A stretch of 64,000 bases of DNA from Lachnospiraceae bacterium. Its GTDB lineage: Bacteria; Bacillota; Clostridia; Lachnospirales; Lachnospiraceae. The notes under the pieces were generated by a model. It was given only the letters and a program-made list of their open reading frames with translations, was not told the origin of the DNA and made no database searches. The DNA is taken from NCBI GenBank assembly GCA_024693135.1, contig JAILLN010000013.1:62001-126000 (forward strand), written 5' to 3'. Positions 16,793-27,798 of the stretch are shown here, in pieces. The position numbers and the translations under genes are program-made. Position 1 is the stretch's first letter, and each line of letters opens with the position of its first letter.

Positions 16793-18232
16793 TACCTGGA
16801 TCTGACTCACCTTAGGGTCTGCCGTGCCCTGGAGGGAGCAGCCCTTGTCCTTTGCAAACAGGATATGGTCGATGATCTCCCTCGTGATGCGTTCTCCCGG
16901 TGCAAGAATGGGTATGCCGGGGGGATAGCACATCACGAACTCACCGCAGATGCAGTCTGCCGAAAGCTCGATGGGCACGGTCTCCTTTTTGGCATAAAAG
17001 GATCTCTGGGGGCTGTATACCACCTCCGGTACCACCGCATCCACAAAAGCCATGTCAGACGGCATCCTGCGATACAGCCTTTTGATATCCTCAAACGCCC
17101 CTACCAGCCGTTCGATATCCTGAATCCTGTCTCCAATGGAAATATAGGCCATGATATTTCCGATATCGCCAAATTCCATCTGGATATCATACTCATCCCG
17201 CATCAGGTCATAGACCTCGATTCCCGTAAGGCCGATCCCCTTCGTATAGACACAGAGCTTGGTCACATCGAAATCATAGACGGCTCCCCCGTCGATCAGA
17301 TCCTTGCCATAGGCATAATAGCCCTCCAGACGGTTGATCTCCTCCCTGGCATACTCTGCCATCTCCGTTACCTTGGCGAAGCTCATCTCTCCGCGGAGAG
17401 CAAGATTCCGGCGCGAAATATCCAGGCTGGAAAGAAGGAGATAGCTGGCACTCGTTGTCTGCGTAAGGTTAATGATCTCCCGGACATGATCCCGGTCAAT
17501 GCCCTCATTCAAAAGCAGGCAGGAGCTCTGGGTAAGGCTTCCCCCGGACTTATGCATGGACACGGCGGCCATGTCCGCTCCGGCACGCATAGCCGGGATA
17601 GGCAGATCCCGTCCAAAATACAGATGTGTACCATGTGCTTCATCCACCAGCACCTTCAGCCCATTGGCGTGGGCCAGTTCCGTGATGCTTTTCAGGTCGG
17701 AGCATATCCCATAATAGGTGGGATTTGTGACAAGCACCGCCACCGCATCCGGATTGTCCCGGATGGCTTTCTCCACATCCTTTACCTCCATGCCCAAAGC
17801 CACGCCGATCACCTTGTGGATGGCAGGCCTGACATAAACGGGGACGGCTCCGCAGAGGATCAGGGCATTGATCACGCTCTTATGCACATTGCGGGGAAGA
17901 ATGATCTTATCCCCCGATTTGCATACCGAAAGGATCATGCCCTGGACAGCACTGGTGGTGCCCCCTACCATAAAGAAGGAGCTGGCCGCGCCAAAGGCAT
18001 CTGCCATCAGATCCTCTGCCTCGGCGATGACCGACACCGGGTTGCAGAGATTATCCAGGGGCTTCATGCTGTTGACATCCGAGCTCACGCACTGCTCACC
18101 CAAAAGCTTGGCAAGCTCCGGATTTCCTCTTCCCCGCTTATGGCCCGGTACGTCAAAGGGCACCACTCTTTTTTTCTTAAAATTTTCCAACGCCTCATAA
18201 AGGGGCGCTTTTGCCTGTTTTTCTAAGTCCAT
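16778..18232 (-). CDS. Orn/Lys/Arg decarboxylase family protein (PLP-dependent)
   Basis: A 484-residue fold-type I PLP enzyme of the short Orn/Lys/Arg decarboxylase group (SpeA/Cad/YaaO-like, Gram-positive type without the N-terminal wing domain). Motifs are [11 protein letters not shown] near residue 26, [11 protein letters not shown] near 90, [11 protein letters not shown] near 198 and the PLP lysine in [13 protein letters not shown] near 228. Substrate (arginine, lysine or ornithine) cannot be decided from sequence alone; the product would feed polyamine synthesis. The start overlaps the end of the hydratase gene by 10 bases and has only a weak ribosome-binding site, so translation is probably coupled. 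Confidence 0.92.
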   Translation of the reverse strand: MDLEKQAKAPLYEALENFKKKRVVPFDVPGHKRGRGNPELAKLLGEQCVSSDVNSMKPLDNLCNPVSVIAEAEDLMADAFGAASSFFMVGGTTSAVQGMILSVCKSGDKIILPRNVHKSVINALILCGAVPVYVRPAIHKVIGVALGMEVKDVEKAIRDNPDAVAVLVTNPTYYGICSDLKSITELAHANGLKVLVDEAHGTHLYFGRDLPIPAMRAGADMAAVSMHKSGGSLTQSSCLLLNEGIDRDHVREIINLTQTTSASYLLLSSLDISRRNLALRGEMSFAKVTEMAEYAREEINRLEGYYAYGKDLIDGGAVYDFDVTKLCVYTKGIGLTGIEVYDLMRDEYDIQMEFGDIGNIMAYISIGDRIQDIERLVGAFEDIKRLYRRMPSDMAFVDAVVPEVVYSPQRSFYAKKETVPIELSADCICGEFVMCYPPGIPILAPGERITREIIDHILFAKDKGCSLQGTADPKVSQIQVLSNH

Positions 18233-20532
18233 GCCTTTTTCTTATTGTAATTGATCAGGCAGCCATCCAGAATGATCTGCCTCTCATCATCGGTAAGCTC
18301 TCCCAGGGCAAGCTCAAATTCCACCAGCTCTTTGCCCTTTATCGAATAGGCCTTAAGCGAGGGCTTTTTTTCCGATACCGCTTCAGCAATCCCAGGGATG
18401 AACAGATAATCCAGATTTTGGAACGGCAGCTCTCCCGGCTTGATCAGGAAGGGAAGCATGCCCCAGTTGATCAGATTGCTGCGATAGCGCTTTGTGGCAT
18501 ATTCATTAGCGATATTTGCCCATCCTCCCAGAACCTTCTGTACGGAAGCCGCCTGCTCCCTGGCCGATCCATCTCCCGGCTTTACCGCAAAGATCACAGA
18601 GCCTACACCTGTATTCGACCAGTCTGCTTCGTTGAAGGAAGACCGGACCGCTTCCCATGCCTGAGAGAGCGCCGGATCCGAAGCGAGCCTTTCCCCCATG
18701 GCCGCCTCCCCTTGTTCCCTTGCTTCTTCAAAGGACCGCACCTCCTTGGCACGCCCCACATAAGCCGGATCCTTCCTGGAAAGAGCATATTCGGCCAGCC
18801 CAAGTGGATTTGAACGGTAAGACGAGGTTTCTCCGGAAGGAATCAATTCATCCGTCGTCGTCACCGGATCATGGATCTCGGATACCACCCTAAGAAGGAG
18901 ATTTTCGGTCAAGGCAGGCATGGCAGGCCAGTCCTTGATATTCGGCCCCAAGACCACCTCTTCATCCGGCCTTGCGGCTCCCCAGGCATCAAACACCCTC
19001 TTTGCGTAGATGGTACGGTCAAAAAAGTACTTGTATTTCTTTGCTTCCCTGTCGACATGGTCAGCACCGGTAAGCCTTCCCTTGTTTGCCGCAGTGGCGG
19101 CGATGGACCTGGCATCCATCAAGGCAACCGATGCGATCTGCCCCTGCTGAAGCTTTGAACCCTCCCTGTTGGGGAAATTCCTTGTGGAATGCCGGATCGA
19201 CAGGGCATGATTTGCAGGAGTATCCCCCGCGCCGAAGCACGGCCCGCAAAAGCAGGTCTTGATCACCACTCCGGCATCGATGAGCCGGCTTACCGCCCCA
19301 TTCTTTACAAGCTCCGCATATACCGGCATGGAAGCCGGATAAACACTCATGGTGAATTCATGGTTTCCGATGTCTGCATCCTCCAGGATGTCCGCAGCGG
19401 CGCAGAGATTTTCAAAGCCGCCCCCGGCACAGCCTGCAATGATGCCTTGATCCACGAAAAGACGCCCATCTTTAAGCTTGCTGTGAAGCTCGAAGGAAAC
19501 CTCCTTCCCAAAGGAAACCTCTGCCCTCTTTTCCACCTCCGACAAAATATCCCCGGGAGACGCATTGACCTCATCAATGGCATATACATTGGAAGGATGG
19601 AAGGGCATGGCGATCATCGGCTTCACCCTGCCCAGGTCCACTTCGACCAGGTCATCATAATAAGCCGTATCCTCCGGCTTCAGCTCTTTATAATCCGAGC
19701 TTCTGCCATGCAGGGCAAGCCATTCCTCCACCGCCCCGTCCGTCTGCCAGATGGAGCTTAGGCAGGTGGTCTCCGTCGTCATGACATCGATCCCGATGCG
19801 GAAATCCACGGAGAGGTTTCCGACACCCGGCCCGAAAAACTCCATAATGCTGTTCTTTACGATCCCCTCCGGAAAAAGCCTCCCGATCAGGGCAAGCGCC
19901 ACGTCCTGCGGACCCACGCCCTTTCCCGGCTTCCCCGTCAGAAAGATCCCCACCACCTTCGGCCGGTCGATATCATAGGTCTGGGACAGAAGCTGCTTTA
20001 CCAGCTCCGGTCCTCCTTCCCCGACGGCCATGGTTCCCAGGGCGCCATACCGGGTATGGGAATCCGATCCCAGGATCATTTTGCCCGATCCGGCCAGCAT
20101 CTCCCTGGCATATTGATGGATCACGGCTTGATGGGGAGGCACATAGATCCCCCCATATTTCCTGGCGGAGGATAATCCAAAGACGTGATCATCCTCATTA
20201 ATGGTACCGCCCACGGCGCACAGGGAATTATGGCAGTTTGTCAATACATAGGGCACCGGAAATTTCTCAAGCCCGGATGCCCTGGCCGTCTGGATGATCC
20301 CCACGAAAGTAATGTCATGGGAGGTCAGGCAGTCAAAGCGCAGCTTCAGATGCTCCATGCTGCCGGAGGTATTGTGGCTCTTAAGGATCCGGTAAGCCAT
20401 GGTTCCCTTTCTCGCCTCATCACGGTCAAGCCTCTCCTCTTCTCCCCGGGGGGCTGGCTTCTGGCCGACCACAAAGGTTCCGGCATTTCTTACGGAAACG
20501 CAGTCTTTCACTGCAGGTGAATAATTAAACAT
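18223..20532 (-). CDS. Aconitase-family hydratase
   Basis: A 769-residue member of the aconitase superfamily, which interconverts citrate and isocitrate (or homologous substrates) at a [4Fe-4S] cluster. Cluster ligands are probably the Cys of AGCAGGG and the pair in CFCGPCFG. The substrate loop [12 protein letters not shown] is near 157, and a C-terminal swivel domain contains [11 protein letters not shown] and ends in WGMLPFLI. Both blocks diverge from classical AcnA/AcnB, so aconitate hydratase is likely but an alternative hydroxyacid substrate is possible. No citrate synthase or isocitrate dehydrogenase is adjacent. The ATG at 20532 is chosen (AGAGGA 8 bases upstream) over a GTG at 20538. 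Confidence 0.87.
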   Translation of the reverse strand: MFNYSPAVKDCVSVRNAGTFVVGQKPAPRGEEERLDRDEARKGTMAYRILKSHNTSGSMEHLKLRFDCLTSHDITFVGIIQTARASGLEKFPVPYVLTNCHNSLCAVGGTINEDDHVFGLSSARKYGGIYVPPHQAVIHQYAREMLAGSGKMILGSDSHTRYGALGTMAVGEGGPELVKQLLSQTYDIDRPKVVGIFLTGKPGKGVGPQDVALALIGRLFPEGIVKNSIMEFFGPGVGNLSVDFRIGIDVMTTETTCLSSIWQTDGAVEEWLALHGRSSDYKELKPEDTAYYDDLVEVDLGRVKPMIAMPFHPSNVYAIDEVNASPGDILSEVEKRAEVSFGKEVSFELHSKLKDGRLFVDQGIIAGCAGGGFENLCAAADILEDADIGNHEFTMSVYPASMPVYAELVKNGAVSRLIDAGVVIKTCFCGPCFGAGDTPANHALSIRHSTRNFPNREGSKLQQGQIASVALMDARSIAATAANKGRLTGADHVDREAKKYKYFFDRTIYAKRVFDAWGAARPDEEVVLGPNIKDWPAMPALTENLLLRVVSEIHDPVTTTDELIPSGETSSYRSNPLGLAEYALSRKDPAYVGRAKEVRSFEEAREQGEAAMGERLASDPALSQAWEAVRSSFNEADWSNTGVGSVIFAVKPGDGSAREQAASVQKVLGGWANIANEYATKRYRSNLINWGMLPFLIKPGELPFQNLDYLFIPGIAEAVSEKKPSLKAYSIKGKELVEFELALGELTDDERQIILDGCLINYNKKKAWT

Positions 20533-20547
20533 AAACACGATCCTCTT

Positions 20548-23013
20548 TTATTTCTTTCTGAGCTTTACTTTGTCCAAATGCCAGATATCATTTACATATT
20601 CCTTGATGGTACGGTCTGAGGAGAACTTTCCGGAGGCCGCCACATTCAGGATGGCTTTCCTGGCCCATTCCGACTGATTTTTGTAGGCCTGTTCCACCTT
20701 TTCCTGGGCTTCGGCATATGAGCGGAAATCCTTCAGGATAAAGTATGTATCCGCCCTGCTGGTAACCTGCGTATTCAAAAGGGAATTATACAGATCCCGG
20801 AAAAGCTCCGGATCATTCTTAGCATAAAACCCATTGATCAGCTGCATCAAAACCTCCCGGATCTCCTGGTCATTATTGAAGATATCCATGGGGTTGTATC
20901 CGCCATTGTTCTCATACTGGATCACCTCATCCGAGGACATGCCGAAGATGAACATATTCTCTTCCCCGACTTCCTCTGCCATCTCCACATTTGCCCCATC
21001 CATAGTGCCGATGGTCAGGGCTCCGTTCAGCATGAATTTCATGTTGCCCGTGCCGGATGCCTCCTTGGAGGCCGTAGAGATCTGCTCGGAAACATCTGCC
21101 GCAGCAAAGATGATCTCTGCATTGGACACACGGTAATCCTCTATGAATACCACCTTGATCTTGCCCTTGATGGATTCGTCCTTGTTGATCACATCCGCCA
21201 CGGAATTGATCAATTTGATGGTCAGCTTGGCATTCTTATAGCCGGCCGCGGCCTTTGCGCCAAAGATGAAGGTCCTGGGATAGAAATCCAGGCCCGGATC
21301 CGCCTTGATCTTATTGTACAGATACATGACATGAAGGATATTCAGCAGCTGCCTCTTATATTCATGAAGCCGCTTTACCTGCACGTCAAAGATGGATCTG
21401 GGATTCACTTCTATTCCGTTATGCTCCAGGATATACTGCGCCAGCCTTTCCTTGTTCTTGAACTTGATATTCATGAACTCCGTCTGTGCCTTTTTATCCT
21501 CTGCATATACCTTAAGCCCCTTGACCTTGGACAGATCCGTGACCCAGTCGCTTCCCACATGGTCTGTGACCCAGGCCGCCAGGAGCGGATTGCCATGGAG
21601 CAGGAAACGGCGCTGGGTGATGCCATTGGTCTTATTATTGAATTTCTCCGGCATCATCTCATAGAAGTCCTTCAGCTCCTGCTTCTTCAGGATCTCCGTA
21701 TGCAGCCTGGCCACGCCGTTCACGGAAAAGCCGGCACAGATCGCCAGGTTGGCCATACGGACCTGGCCGTCGTAGATGATGGCCATCTTGCGGATCTTCT
21801 CCTGATTGCCCGGATAATCCTTTGCGATCTCCAGGCAGAACCGGCGGTTGATTTCTTCCACGATCTGGTAGATCCTGGGAAGCAGCCTGGAGAAAAGCTC
21901 CATCGGCCATTTCTCCAAAGCCTCGGACATGATCGTATGGTTTGTATATGCGCAGGTCTTGGTGGTAACTGCCCAGGCCTCATCCCAGGTCAGGTCATAA
22001 TCATCCATGAGGATGCGCATCAGCTCCGCCACGGCCACGGTGGGGTGGGTATCGTTAAGCTGGAAGACATTCTTCTCATAGAAATTGCGCACATCACTAT
22101 GCTTCCTCATGTACTTCGCCACAGCCTCCTGCACCGATGCAGAAATGAAGAAATACTGCTGCTTTAAGCGAAGCTCCTTGCCCGCGTAATGGTTATCATT
22201 CGGATAAAGCACATCACAAAGGTTTCTGGCCAGGTTGTCCTGCTCCACTGCCTGATGGTAATCTCCCTTGTCGAAGGAATCCAGGCGGAAGCATTCCACC
22301 GGCTCCGCATCCCAGATCCTCAAAGTATTTACTATGCCGTTTCCATAGCCTACGATGGGCATGTCGTAGGGCACCGCATTGACCGACTGGTAGCCCTCCT
22401 GGATGAAGTGATTCCTGCCCTTATCATCGGTTTCCACCTTGACATATCCGCCGAACTTCACCTCTTTCTGATATTCCCTCCGCCTCAGCTCAAAGGGATT
22501 GCCATCCCGAAGCCAGTCATCCGGCACCTCCCTCTGATAGCCATCCCGGATCTGCTGCCTGAACATCCCGTAATGATACCGGATCCCGCAGCCATAGGCA
22601 CAATATCCCAATGTGGCCAGGGAATCCAGGAAGCAGGCCGCCAGCCTTCCGAGGCCGCCGTTTCCCAAAGCCGCATCCGGCTCCTCGTCCTCGATCATAT
22701 TCAGATCGATATTCAGCTCATGCAGGGCCTTCTTGACTTCCTCATATTCGCAGAGATTGATCAGATTGTTCCCCAGGGCACGTCCCATCAGAAATTCCAT
22801 GGACAGATAATAAACCGTCTTGGGATCTTCCTTCTCGTATGCCTTTTGGGTATTCATCCACTTTTCAATGATCGTGTCCTTCACCGTATAGCAGACGGCC
22901 TGGTAGATCTGCTGCTTGGATGCTTCATCCAGGTTTCTCCGGTAAAGCACCCGGACATTTTCCTTGACGGATTTCTTGAACGCCTCTTTGTCGAATGAAT
23001 GTGTGATGATCAT
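20548..23013 (-). CDS. glgP: Glycogen/starch/alpha-glucan phosphorylase
   Basis: Phosphorolyses alpha-1,4-glucan ends to glucose 1-phosphate. The 821-residue length is typical. N-terminal motifs include YYLSMEFLMGR near 64 and ALGNGGLGRLAACF near 113; the PLP-binding lysine is in EASGTGNMKFMLNGALTIGT, preceding DGANVE. The start at 23013 is fixed by GGAGGG and by an ATGA overlap with the ileS stop. Being coupled to an aminoacyl-tRNA synthetase gene is unusual. The glycogen synthesis genes glgC and glgD lie 9 kb upstream on the same strand. Confidence 0.96.
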   Translation of the reverse strand: MIITHSFDKEAFKKSVKENVRVLYRRNLDEASKQQIYQAVCYTVKDTIIEKWMNTQKAYEKEDPKTVYYLSMEFLMGRALGNNLINLCEYEEVKKALHELNIDLNMIEDEEPDAALGNGGLGRLAACFLDSLATLGYCAYGCGIRYHYGMFRQQIRDGYQREVPDDWLRDGNPFELRRREYQKEVKFGGYVKVETDDKGRNHFIQEGYQSVNAVPYDMPIVGYGNGIVNTLRIWDAEPVECFRLDSFDKGDYHQAVEQDNLARNLCDVLYPNDNHYAGKELRLKQQYFFISASVQEAVAKYMRKHSDVRNFYEKNVFQLNDTHPTVAVAELMRILMDDYDLTWDEAWAVTTKTCAYTNHTIMSEALEKWPMELFSRLLPRIYQIVEEINRRFCLEIAKDYPGNQEKIRKMAIIYDGQVRMANLAICAGFSVNGVARLHTEILKKQELKDFYEMMPEKFNNKTNGITQRRFLLHGNPLLAAWVTDHVGSDWVTDLSKVKGLKVYAEDKKAQTEFMNIKFKNKERLAQYILEHNGIEVNPRSIFDVQVKRLHEYKRQLLNILHVMYLYNKIKADPGLDFYPRTFIFGAKAAAGYKNAKLTIKLINSVADVINKDESIKGKIKVVFIEDYRVSNAEIIFAAADVSEQISTASKEASGTGNMKFMLNGALTIGTMDGANVEMAEEVGEENMFIFGMSSDEVIQYENNGGYNPMDIFNNDQEIREVLMQLINGFYAKNDPELFRDLYNSLLNTQVTSRADTYFILKDFRSYAEAQEKVEQAYKNQSEWARKAILNVAASGKFSSDRTIKEYVNDIWHLDKVKLRKK

Positions 23014-26000
23014 GCTCCCTCCTTCTTCACAACTGCCAATGACACCTTTTCTCCGTTGATGTTCCATTCCTTAGCATATGCTTCCGGCTTTCCGTCAGCA
23101 GAACCAATGACCGCATCATCGGCCATGACTTCCTTCAGCAGGAATGCCCGGTTCGCCTCAAGATATCCTGCAAGCGTATCATTGCCCCATAAATAAACCA
23201 GGATCTTATCCATGACCTCAAAGCCTGCTTCTTTACGCATGGTCTGGATCTTGGAGATAAGCTCCCGCACGTAGCCCTCCTCCAGAAGCTCCTCTGTCAG
23301 GTTCGTATCCAGCACGACCGTGATCTGGGCATTTCCCTGCTCCACAAAGCCCTCCCGGCTTGTCTGCTCGATCAGAAGATCCTCCTTTGTCAGGGATACC
23401 TCCGTGCCGTCTGCATCAAAAACCAATGCCCCGTTCTGATCCAGCTGGTCCATAGCCGCATTTCCATCCAGCCCGGAAAGCACCTCCCGGATCCAGCCCA
23501 GGACCTTTCCGTACTTCGGCCCTACGGTCTTCAGCTGCGGCTTGAACAGATACGTGGTATAGCTCCGGATATCTTGAGAGAACTCCACCTTCTTCACATT
23601 CAGCTCATCCTCAATGATCTCCCTGTACAATCCGGAAAGCTCTCCCTCGGATTTCACGAACATCTTTGCAATGGGCTGGCGGTTTTTGATATTGCATGCG
23701 TTTCTTGCCGCCCTGCCCAAAACTACGATATTCAATACGGCCTTCATTTCCTTTTCCAGCTTCGGATCGATCAGCGACTCATCCGCCTTTGGATAATCCG
23801 TAAGATGAATGGATTCGGCCGCATCCGGATCCACGCTCCGTACCAGATTCTGATAGATCTCTTCCGTCATGAACGGGATCATGGGAGCGGCCGCTTTGCA
23901 TATCGTCACCAGGCAGGTATAGAGCGTCATATAGGCATTGATCTTGTCCTGCTCCATGCCCGCCGCCCAGTAGCGGTCCCGGCTCCTGCGGACATACCAA
24001 TTGGAAAGATCGTCCACGAAATCCTGCAGGCATTTCGCCGCCTCCGTGATCCGGTACTGATCCAGGTCCCCATCCGTTTCCCTGACACAAGAATTAAGCC
24101 GGCTTAAGATCCAGCGGTCCATGACCGACAGGCTTTCCCTGTCCAGGCTGTATTTCGAGGCATCAAACCCATCGATATTTGCATAGAGTACGAAAAACGC
24201 ATAGGTATTCCACAGCGTACCCATAAACTTCCTCTGGCCCTCCATCACGGCCTGGTCATGGAAGCGGTTTGGAAGCCAGGGTGCCGAATTGATGTAGAAA
24301 TACCAGCGGATGGCATCTGCACCGAAACGCTCCAGCGCATCAAAGGGATCTACCGCATTTCCCTTGGATTTGCTCATCTTCTGTCCATCCGCATCCTGTA
24401 CCAGCCCCAGCACGATCACGTTATTGTAGCAGGGCGAATTAAAGAGCAGGGTGCTTTCCGCAAGAAGGGAATAAAACCATCCCCTGGTCTGGTCTACGGC
24501 TTCGCTGATGAAGGATGCCGGATACTGGCTCTTAAAAAGCTCCTTATTTTCAAAGGGATAATGATGCTGGGCAAAGGGCATGGCTCCCGAATCAAACCAG
24601 CAGTCGATCACCTCCGGCACGCGCTTCATGGTTTTCCCGCAGTCCGGGCAGGGGATCGTGATGGCATCCACATAAGGACGGTGAAGTTCCACGGTCTTCG
24701 CCTCCTCCATGCCGCTTAAGTGGTAAAGCTCCTCTCTCGAGCCCACAGAGATCCTCTTCTGGCAGCCCGGGCATTCCCACACATTCAGCGGCGTGCCCCA
24801 ATAGCGGTTTCTGGAGATGGCCCAGTCCTGAAGGTTTTTAAGCCATTCCCCAAAACGCCCCGTGCCGATCGTCGGAGGGATCCAATTGATCTTTTCGTTA
24901 TTGCGGATCATGTCCTCCCTGACATCGGTCATCCGGATGAACCAGGATTCCCTTGCATAGTAGATCAGCGGAGTATCGCAGCGCCAGCAGAAGGGATAAT
25001 CATGCTCGAATTTCGGTGCGGAGAAAAGAAGTCCTCTCCGGTCCAGATCCTTCAGCACTTCAGGATCTGCATCCTTCACAAAGAGGCCTGCGAAGGGAGT
25101 TTCCTCGGTCATGCATCCCTTTTCATCCACAAACTGCACCAGAGGCATGTCATATTTCCGTCCGACCCTGGCATCATCCTCACCGAAAGCGGGAGCCTGG
25201 TGAACCACCCCCGTGCCGTCCTCCATGGTCACATAATCATCCGACACCACATAATGGGCTTTTTTATGCTGTCTTGCCGCTTCCTTTGCCGCACATTCAA
25301 AGAGCGCCTCATATTCCTTCTGCTCCAGGTCTTTTCCCTTGTACCTCTCCAGGATCTCATAGGGTGAAGTACCCTCTCCTCCCAGCACCTTCTCTGCCAG
25401 TGCCTCTGCCAGATAATAGGTATAGCCATCCGCCGTCTTTACCTTGACATAGCTCTCCTCCGGATTGACGCAGAGCGCCACGTTGGAGGGCAGTGTCCAG
25501 GGAGTCGTGGTCCATGCCAGAATGTAGGCATCCTCGTTTTTCACCTTAAACCGGGCAATGGCAGAGCGCTCCTTGATGTTCCGGTATCCCTGCGCCACCT
25601 CATGGGAAGAAAGGGGTGTGCCGCAGCGGGGGCAGTAGGGCACGATCTTAAAGCCTTTATACAGTAGCCCCTTGTCCCAGATCTGCTTCAGTGCCCACCA
25701 TTCCGACTCGATATAGTCGTCCTCATAAGTCACGTACGGATGCTCCATATCCGCCCAGAATCCTACGGTGGAGGAGAAGTCCTCCCACATGCCCTTATAC
25801 TTCCAGACAGACTCCTTGCATTCCTTGATGAATGGCTCCAGCCCATATTCCTCGATCTGCTCCTTGCCATCCAGCCCCAGCTTCTTTTCCACCTCCAGCT
25901 CCACCGGAAGCCCGTGGGTATCCCAGCCTGCCTTTCTGGGCACAAACTGTCCCTTCATGGTGTGGTATCTGGGGATCATGTCCTTGATCACCCTCGTCAG

Positions 26001-26177
26001 GACATGGCCGATATGCGGCTTTCCATTTGCCGTCGGAGGACCGTCATAAAAGGTATAGGTCTCTCCCCCCTCCCGGATCTTCATGGATTTCTCAAAGATG
26101 GCGTTTTCCTTCCAGAAGCGCTCCACCTCCTTTTCCCTTTCCACAAAATTCAGGTCTGTGTTGACTTTTTTATACAT
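23010..26177 (-). CDS. ileS: Isoleucyl-tRNA synthetase, long (type II) form
   Basis: Charges tRNA-Ile with isoleucine and edits mischarged valine. The 1055-residue protein has the HIGH box in NGKPHIGHVLTR (residues 51-62), the CP1 editing domain, and KMSKSKGN near 598. The signature before the HIGH box (DGPPTANGKPHIGH) and the length are those of the eukaryote-like IleS2 group; known members of that group are poorly inhibited by mupirocin. The ATG at 26177 follows AGGAGG. Only 40 bases separate it from pncB, so there is no room for a T-box leader of its own. The stop overlaps the glgP start. Confidence 0.96.
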   Translation of the reverse strand: MYKKVNTDLNFVEREKEVERFWKENAIFEKSMKIREGGETYTFYDGPPTANGKPHIGHVLTRVIKDMIPRYHTMKGQFVPRKAGWDTHGLPVELEVEKKLGLDGKEQIEEYGLEPFIKECKESVWKYKGMWEDFSSTVGFWADMEHPYVTYEDDYIESEWWALKQIWDKGLLYKGFKIVPYCPRCGTPLSSHEVAQGYRNIKERSAIARFKVKNEDAYILAWTTTPWTLPSNVALCVNPEESYVKVKTADGYTYYLAEALAEKVLGGEGTSPYEILERYKGKDLEQKEYEALFECAAKEAARQHKKAHYVVSDDYVTMEDGTGVVHQAPAFGEDDARVGRKYDMPLVQFVDEKGCMTEETPFAGLFVKDADPEVLKDLDRRGLLFSAPKFEHDYPFCWRCDTPLIYYARESWFIRMTDVREDMIRNNEKINWIPPTIGTGRFGEWLKNLQDWAISRNRYWGTPLNVWECPGCQKRISVGSREELYHLSGMEEAKTVELHRPYVDAITIPCPDCGKTMKRVPEVIDCWFDSGAMPFAQHHYPFENKELFKSQYPASFISEAVDQTRGWFYSLLAESTLLFNSPCYNNVIVLGLVQDADGQKMSKSKGNAVDPFDALERFGADAIRWYFYINSAPWLPNRFHDQAVMEGQRKFMGTLWNTYAFFVLYANIDGFDASKYSLDRESLSVMDRWILSRLNSCVRETDGDLDQYRITEAAKCLQDFVDDLSNWYVRRSRDRYWAAGMEQDKINAYMTLYTCLVTICKAAAPMIPFMTEEIYQNLVRSVDPDAAESIHLTDYPKADESLIDPKLEKEMKAVLNIVVLGRAARNACNIKNRQPIAKMFVKSEGELSGLYREIIEDELNVKKVEFSQDIRSYTTYLFKPQLKTVGPKYGKVLGWIREVLSGLDGNAAMDQLDQNGALVFDADGTEVSLTKEDLLIEQTSREGFVEQGNAQITVVLDTNLTEELLEEGYVRELISKIQTMRKEAGFEVMDKILVYLWGNDTLAGYLEANRAFLLKEVMADDAVIGSADGKPEAYAKEWNINGEKVSLAVVKKEGA

Positions 26178-26217
26178 GGATCCTCCTCGCAATCATTTTC
26201 TTTCTGCTTCTTTCCGA

Positions 26218-27684
26218 TCAGTCTAAATCTTTCCCTGTCCCCGACATCTCATTCAACAGGGCAATCTTTGTATCATACAGCTTCTGGGACAGGTCCACAT
26301 AGACATTATGGGGATTCACAAGCCTCCTGGTCTCATCCCACAAGGTATTCAGCTCTTTTTGGCAAAACTCTCTCATTTCCATGACCGTGGGAGATTCATA
26401 GACGCATTCCCCCCGGTCAAATACCTGTATCATGATCTCCCTTAAGGAAAACTCCCCGGGCTCCATCCGGGTCTTCTTCCAGGGCTCCGCCGGATCAAAG
26501 AGCATCAGCGGCCTGTCCTCTGAAAATTCCTCTTCCACCAGGCAGATCAGGTCTGCCTTGACCTTGCCCTCCTTGTCATAAACCCGGATGATCTTTTTAT
26601 TCCCGGGGTTCGTGACCTTCTCGCTGTTTTCAGAGATCTTGATCTTCGGCTGGAATACGCCCTCCTTATCCCGCACGGCCGCCAGCTTATAGACCCCGCC
26701 AAAGGCCGGCCAGTCCTTGGATGTGATCAGATTTGTCCCCACTCCCCAGCTGGTGATCATGGCTCCCTGTGCCTTCAGGGAATCGATCAGAAATTCATCC
26801 AGATCGTTGCTGGCAGAAAGCACCGCATCCGGGAACCCTGCGTCGTCAAACATCTTCCTGGATTTCTTGGACAGATATGCAAGGTCTCCCGAGTCAAACC
26901 GTACCCCGTAAAGCTTCGGATGAATGCCCTTATCCCTAAGCTCCTGAAACACGCGGATGGCATTTGGCACGCCGCTCTTCAGCGTATCATAGGTATCCGC
27001 GATCAGAAGGCATGCATCCGGGTAGATCTCCGCATATTTCCGAAATGCCGTCAGCTCGTCCGGAAAGCTCATGACCCAGGAATGGGCATTGGTTCCCTTG
27101 ACCGGGACATCAAACAGCTGTCCCGCCAAAACATTGGACGTCCCCACACATCCGCCGATCATGGCCGCCCTGGCACCGTAGGTCCCGGCATCCGGACCCT
27201 GCGCCCGCCTGAGGCCGAACTCCATGACCCCGTCCCCTCTGGCCGCATAGCATACCCTGGAGGTCTTTGTCGCGATCAGGGACTGATGGTTGATGATATT
27301 CAGGATGGCTGTTTCCACCAGCTGGGCCTGCATGATGGGGGCGATCACCTTGACCAGCGGCTCCCTGGGAAAGATGACCTCTCCTTCGGGAATCGACCAG
27401 ATGGAGCCGGTGAAGCGGAAATTCTTCAGGTATTCCAGAAAATCTTCCCCGAATATGCCCACTGTGCGGAGATAATCAATATCCTCCTTCTCAAAACGGA
27501 GCTCCTTGATGTACTGGATCATCTGCTCCAGTCCGGCCATGACAGCATACCCGCTTTCCAGCGGATTGGTCCGGTAAAACATATCAAAAATGACCGTCTG
27601 GTTTGCGTTTTCATTCCTGAAGTAGCCCTGCATCATGGTCAGCTCATACAGATCCGTGAGCAGAGACAGGTTCTGTCTGTCCAT
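26218..27684 (-). CDS. pncB: Nicotinate phosphoribosyltransferase
   Basis: Salvages nicotinic acid into NAD by joining it to PRPP, with ATP hydrolysis stimulating the reaction. The 488-residue protein starts LLTDLYELTMMQGYF (residues 9-23), a hallmark of the family, and has the conserved GTSNVLAGQLFDVPVKGTNAHSWVMSF block (near 182-208) with the phosphorylatable histidine, and FDSGDLAYLSKK near 266. AGGGGGGAAA precedes the ATG. It lies 114 bases after mfd and 40 bases before ileS; the link with either is only positional. Confidence 0.95.
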   Translation of the reverse strand: MDRQNLSLLTDLYELTMMQGYFRNENANQTVIFDMFYRTNPLESGYAVMAGLEQMIQYIKELRFEKEDIDYLRTVGIFGEDFLEYLKNFRFTGSIWSIPEGEVIFPREPLVKVIAPIMQAQLVETAILNIINHQSLIATKTSRVCYAARGDGVMEFGLRRAQGPDAGTYGARAAMIGGCVGTSNVLAGQLFDVPVKGTNAHSWVMSFPDELTAFRKYAEIYPDACLLIADTYDTLKSGVPNAIRVFQELRDKGIHPKLYGVRFDSGDLAYLSKKSRKMFDDAGFPDAVLSASNDLDEFLIDSLKAQGAMITSWGVGTNLITSKDWPAFGGVYKLAAVRDKEGVFQPKIKISENSEKVTNPGNKKIIRVYDKEGKVKADLICLVEEEFSEDRPLMLFDPAEPWKKTRMEPGEFSLREIMIQVFDRGECVYESPTVMEMREFCQKELNTLWDETRRLVNPHNVYVDLSQKLYDTKIALLNEMSGTGKDLD

Positions 27685-27798
27685 TTTCCCCCCTATTCTT
27701 ATTCCTTTCCATCCATTATCCGCTTTTCTCCGGCCGCATGCCGGCAGATGCGTGCCGCATTATCCGGTTCCGGCCGCGATCAAGTACAGCTATATATA

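Noticed and set aside
26178-26217. T-box leader for ileS
   Set aside because: Only 40 bases separate pncB and ileS, too short for a T-box; no specifier loop or terminator is present.
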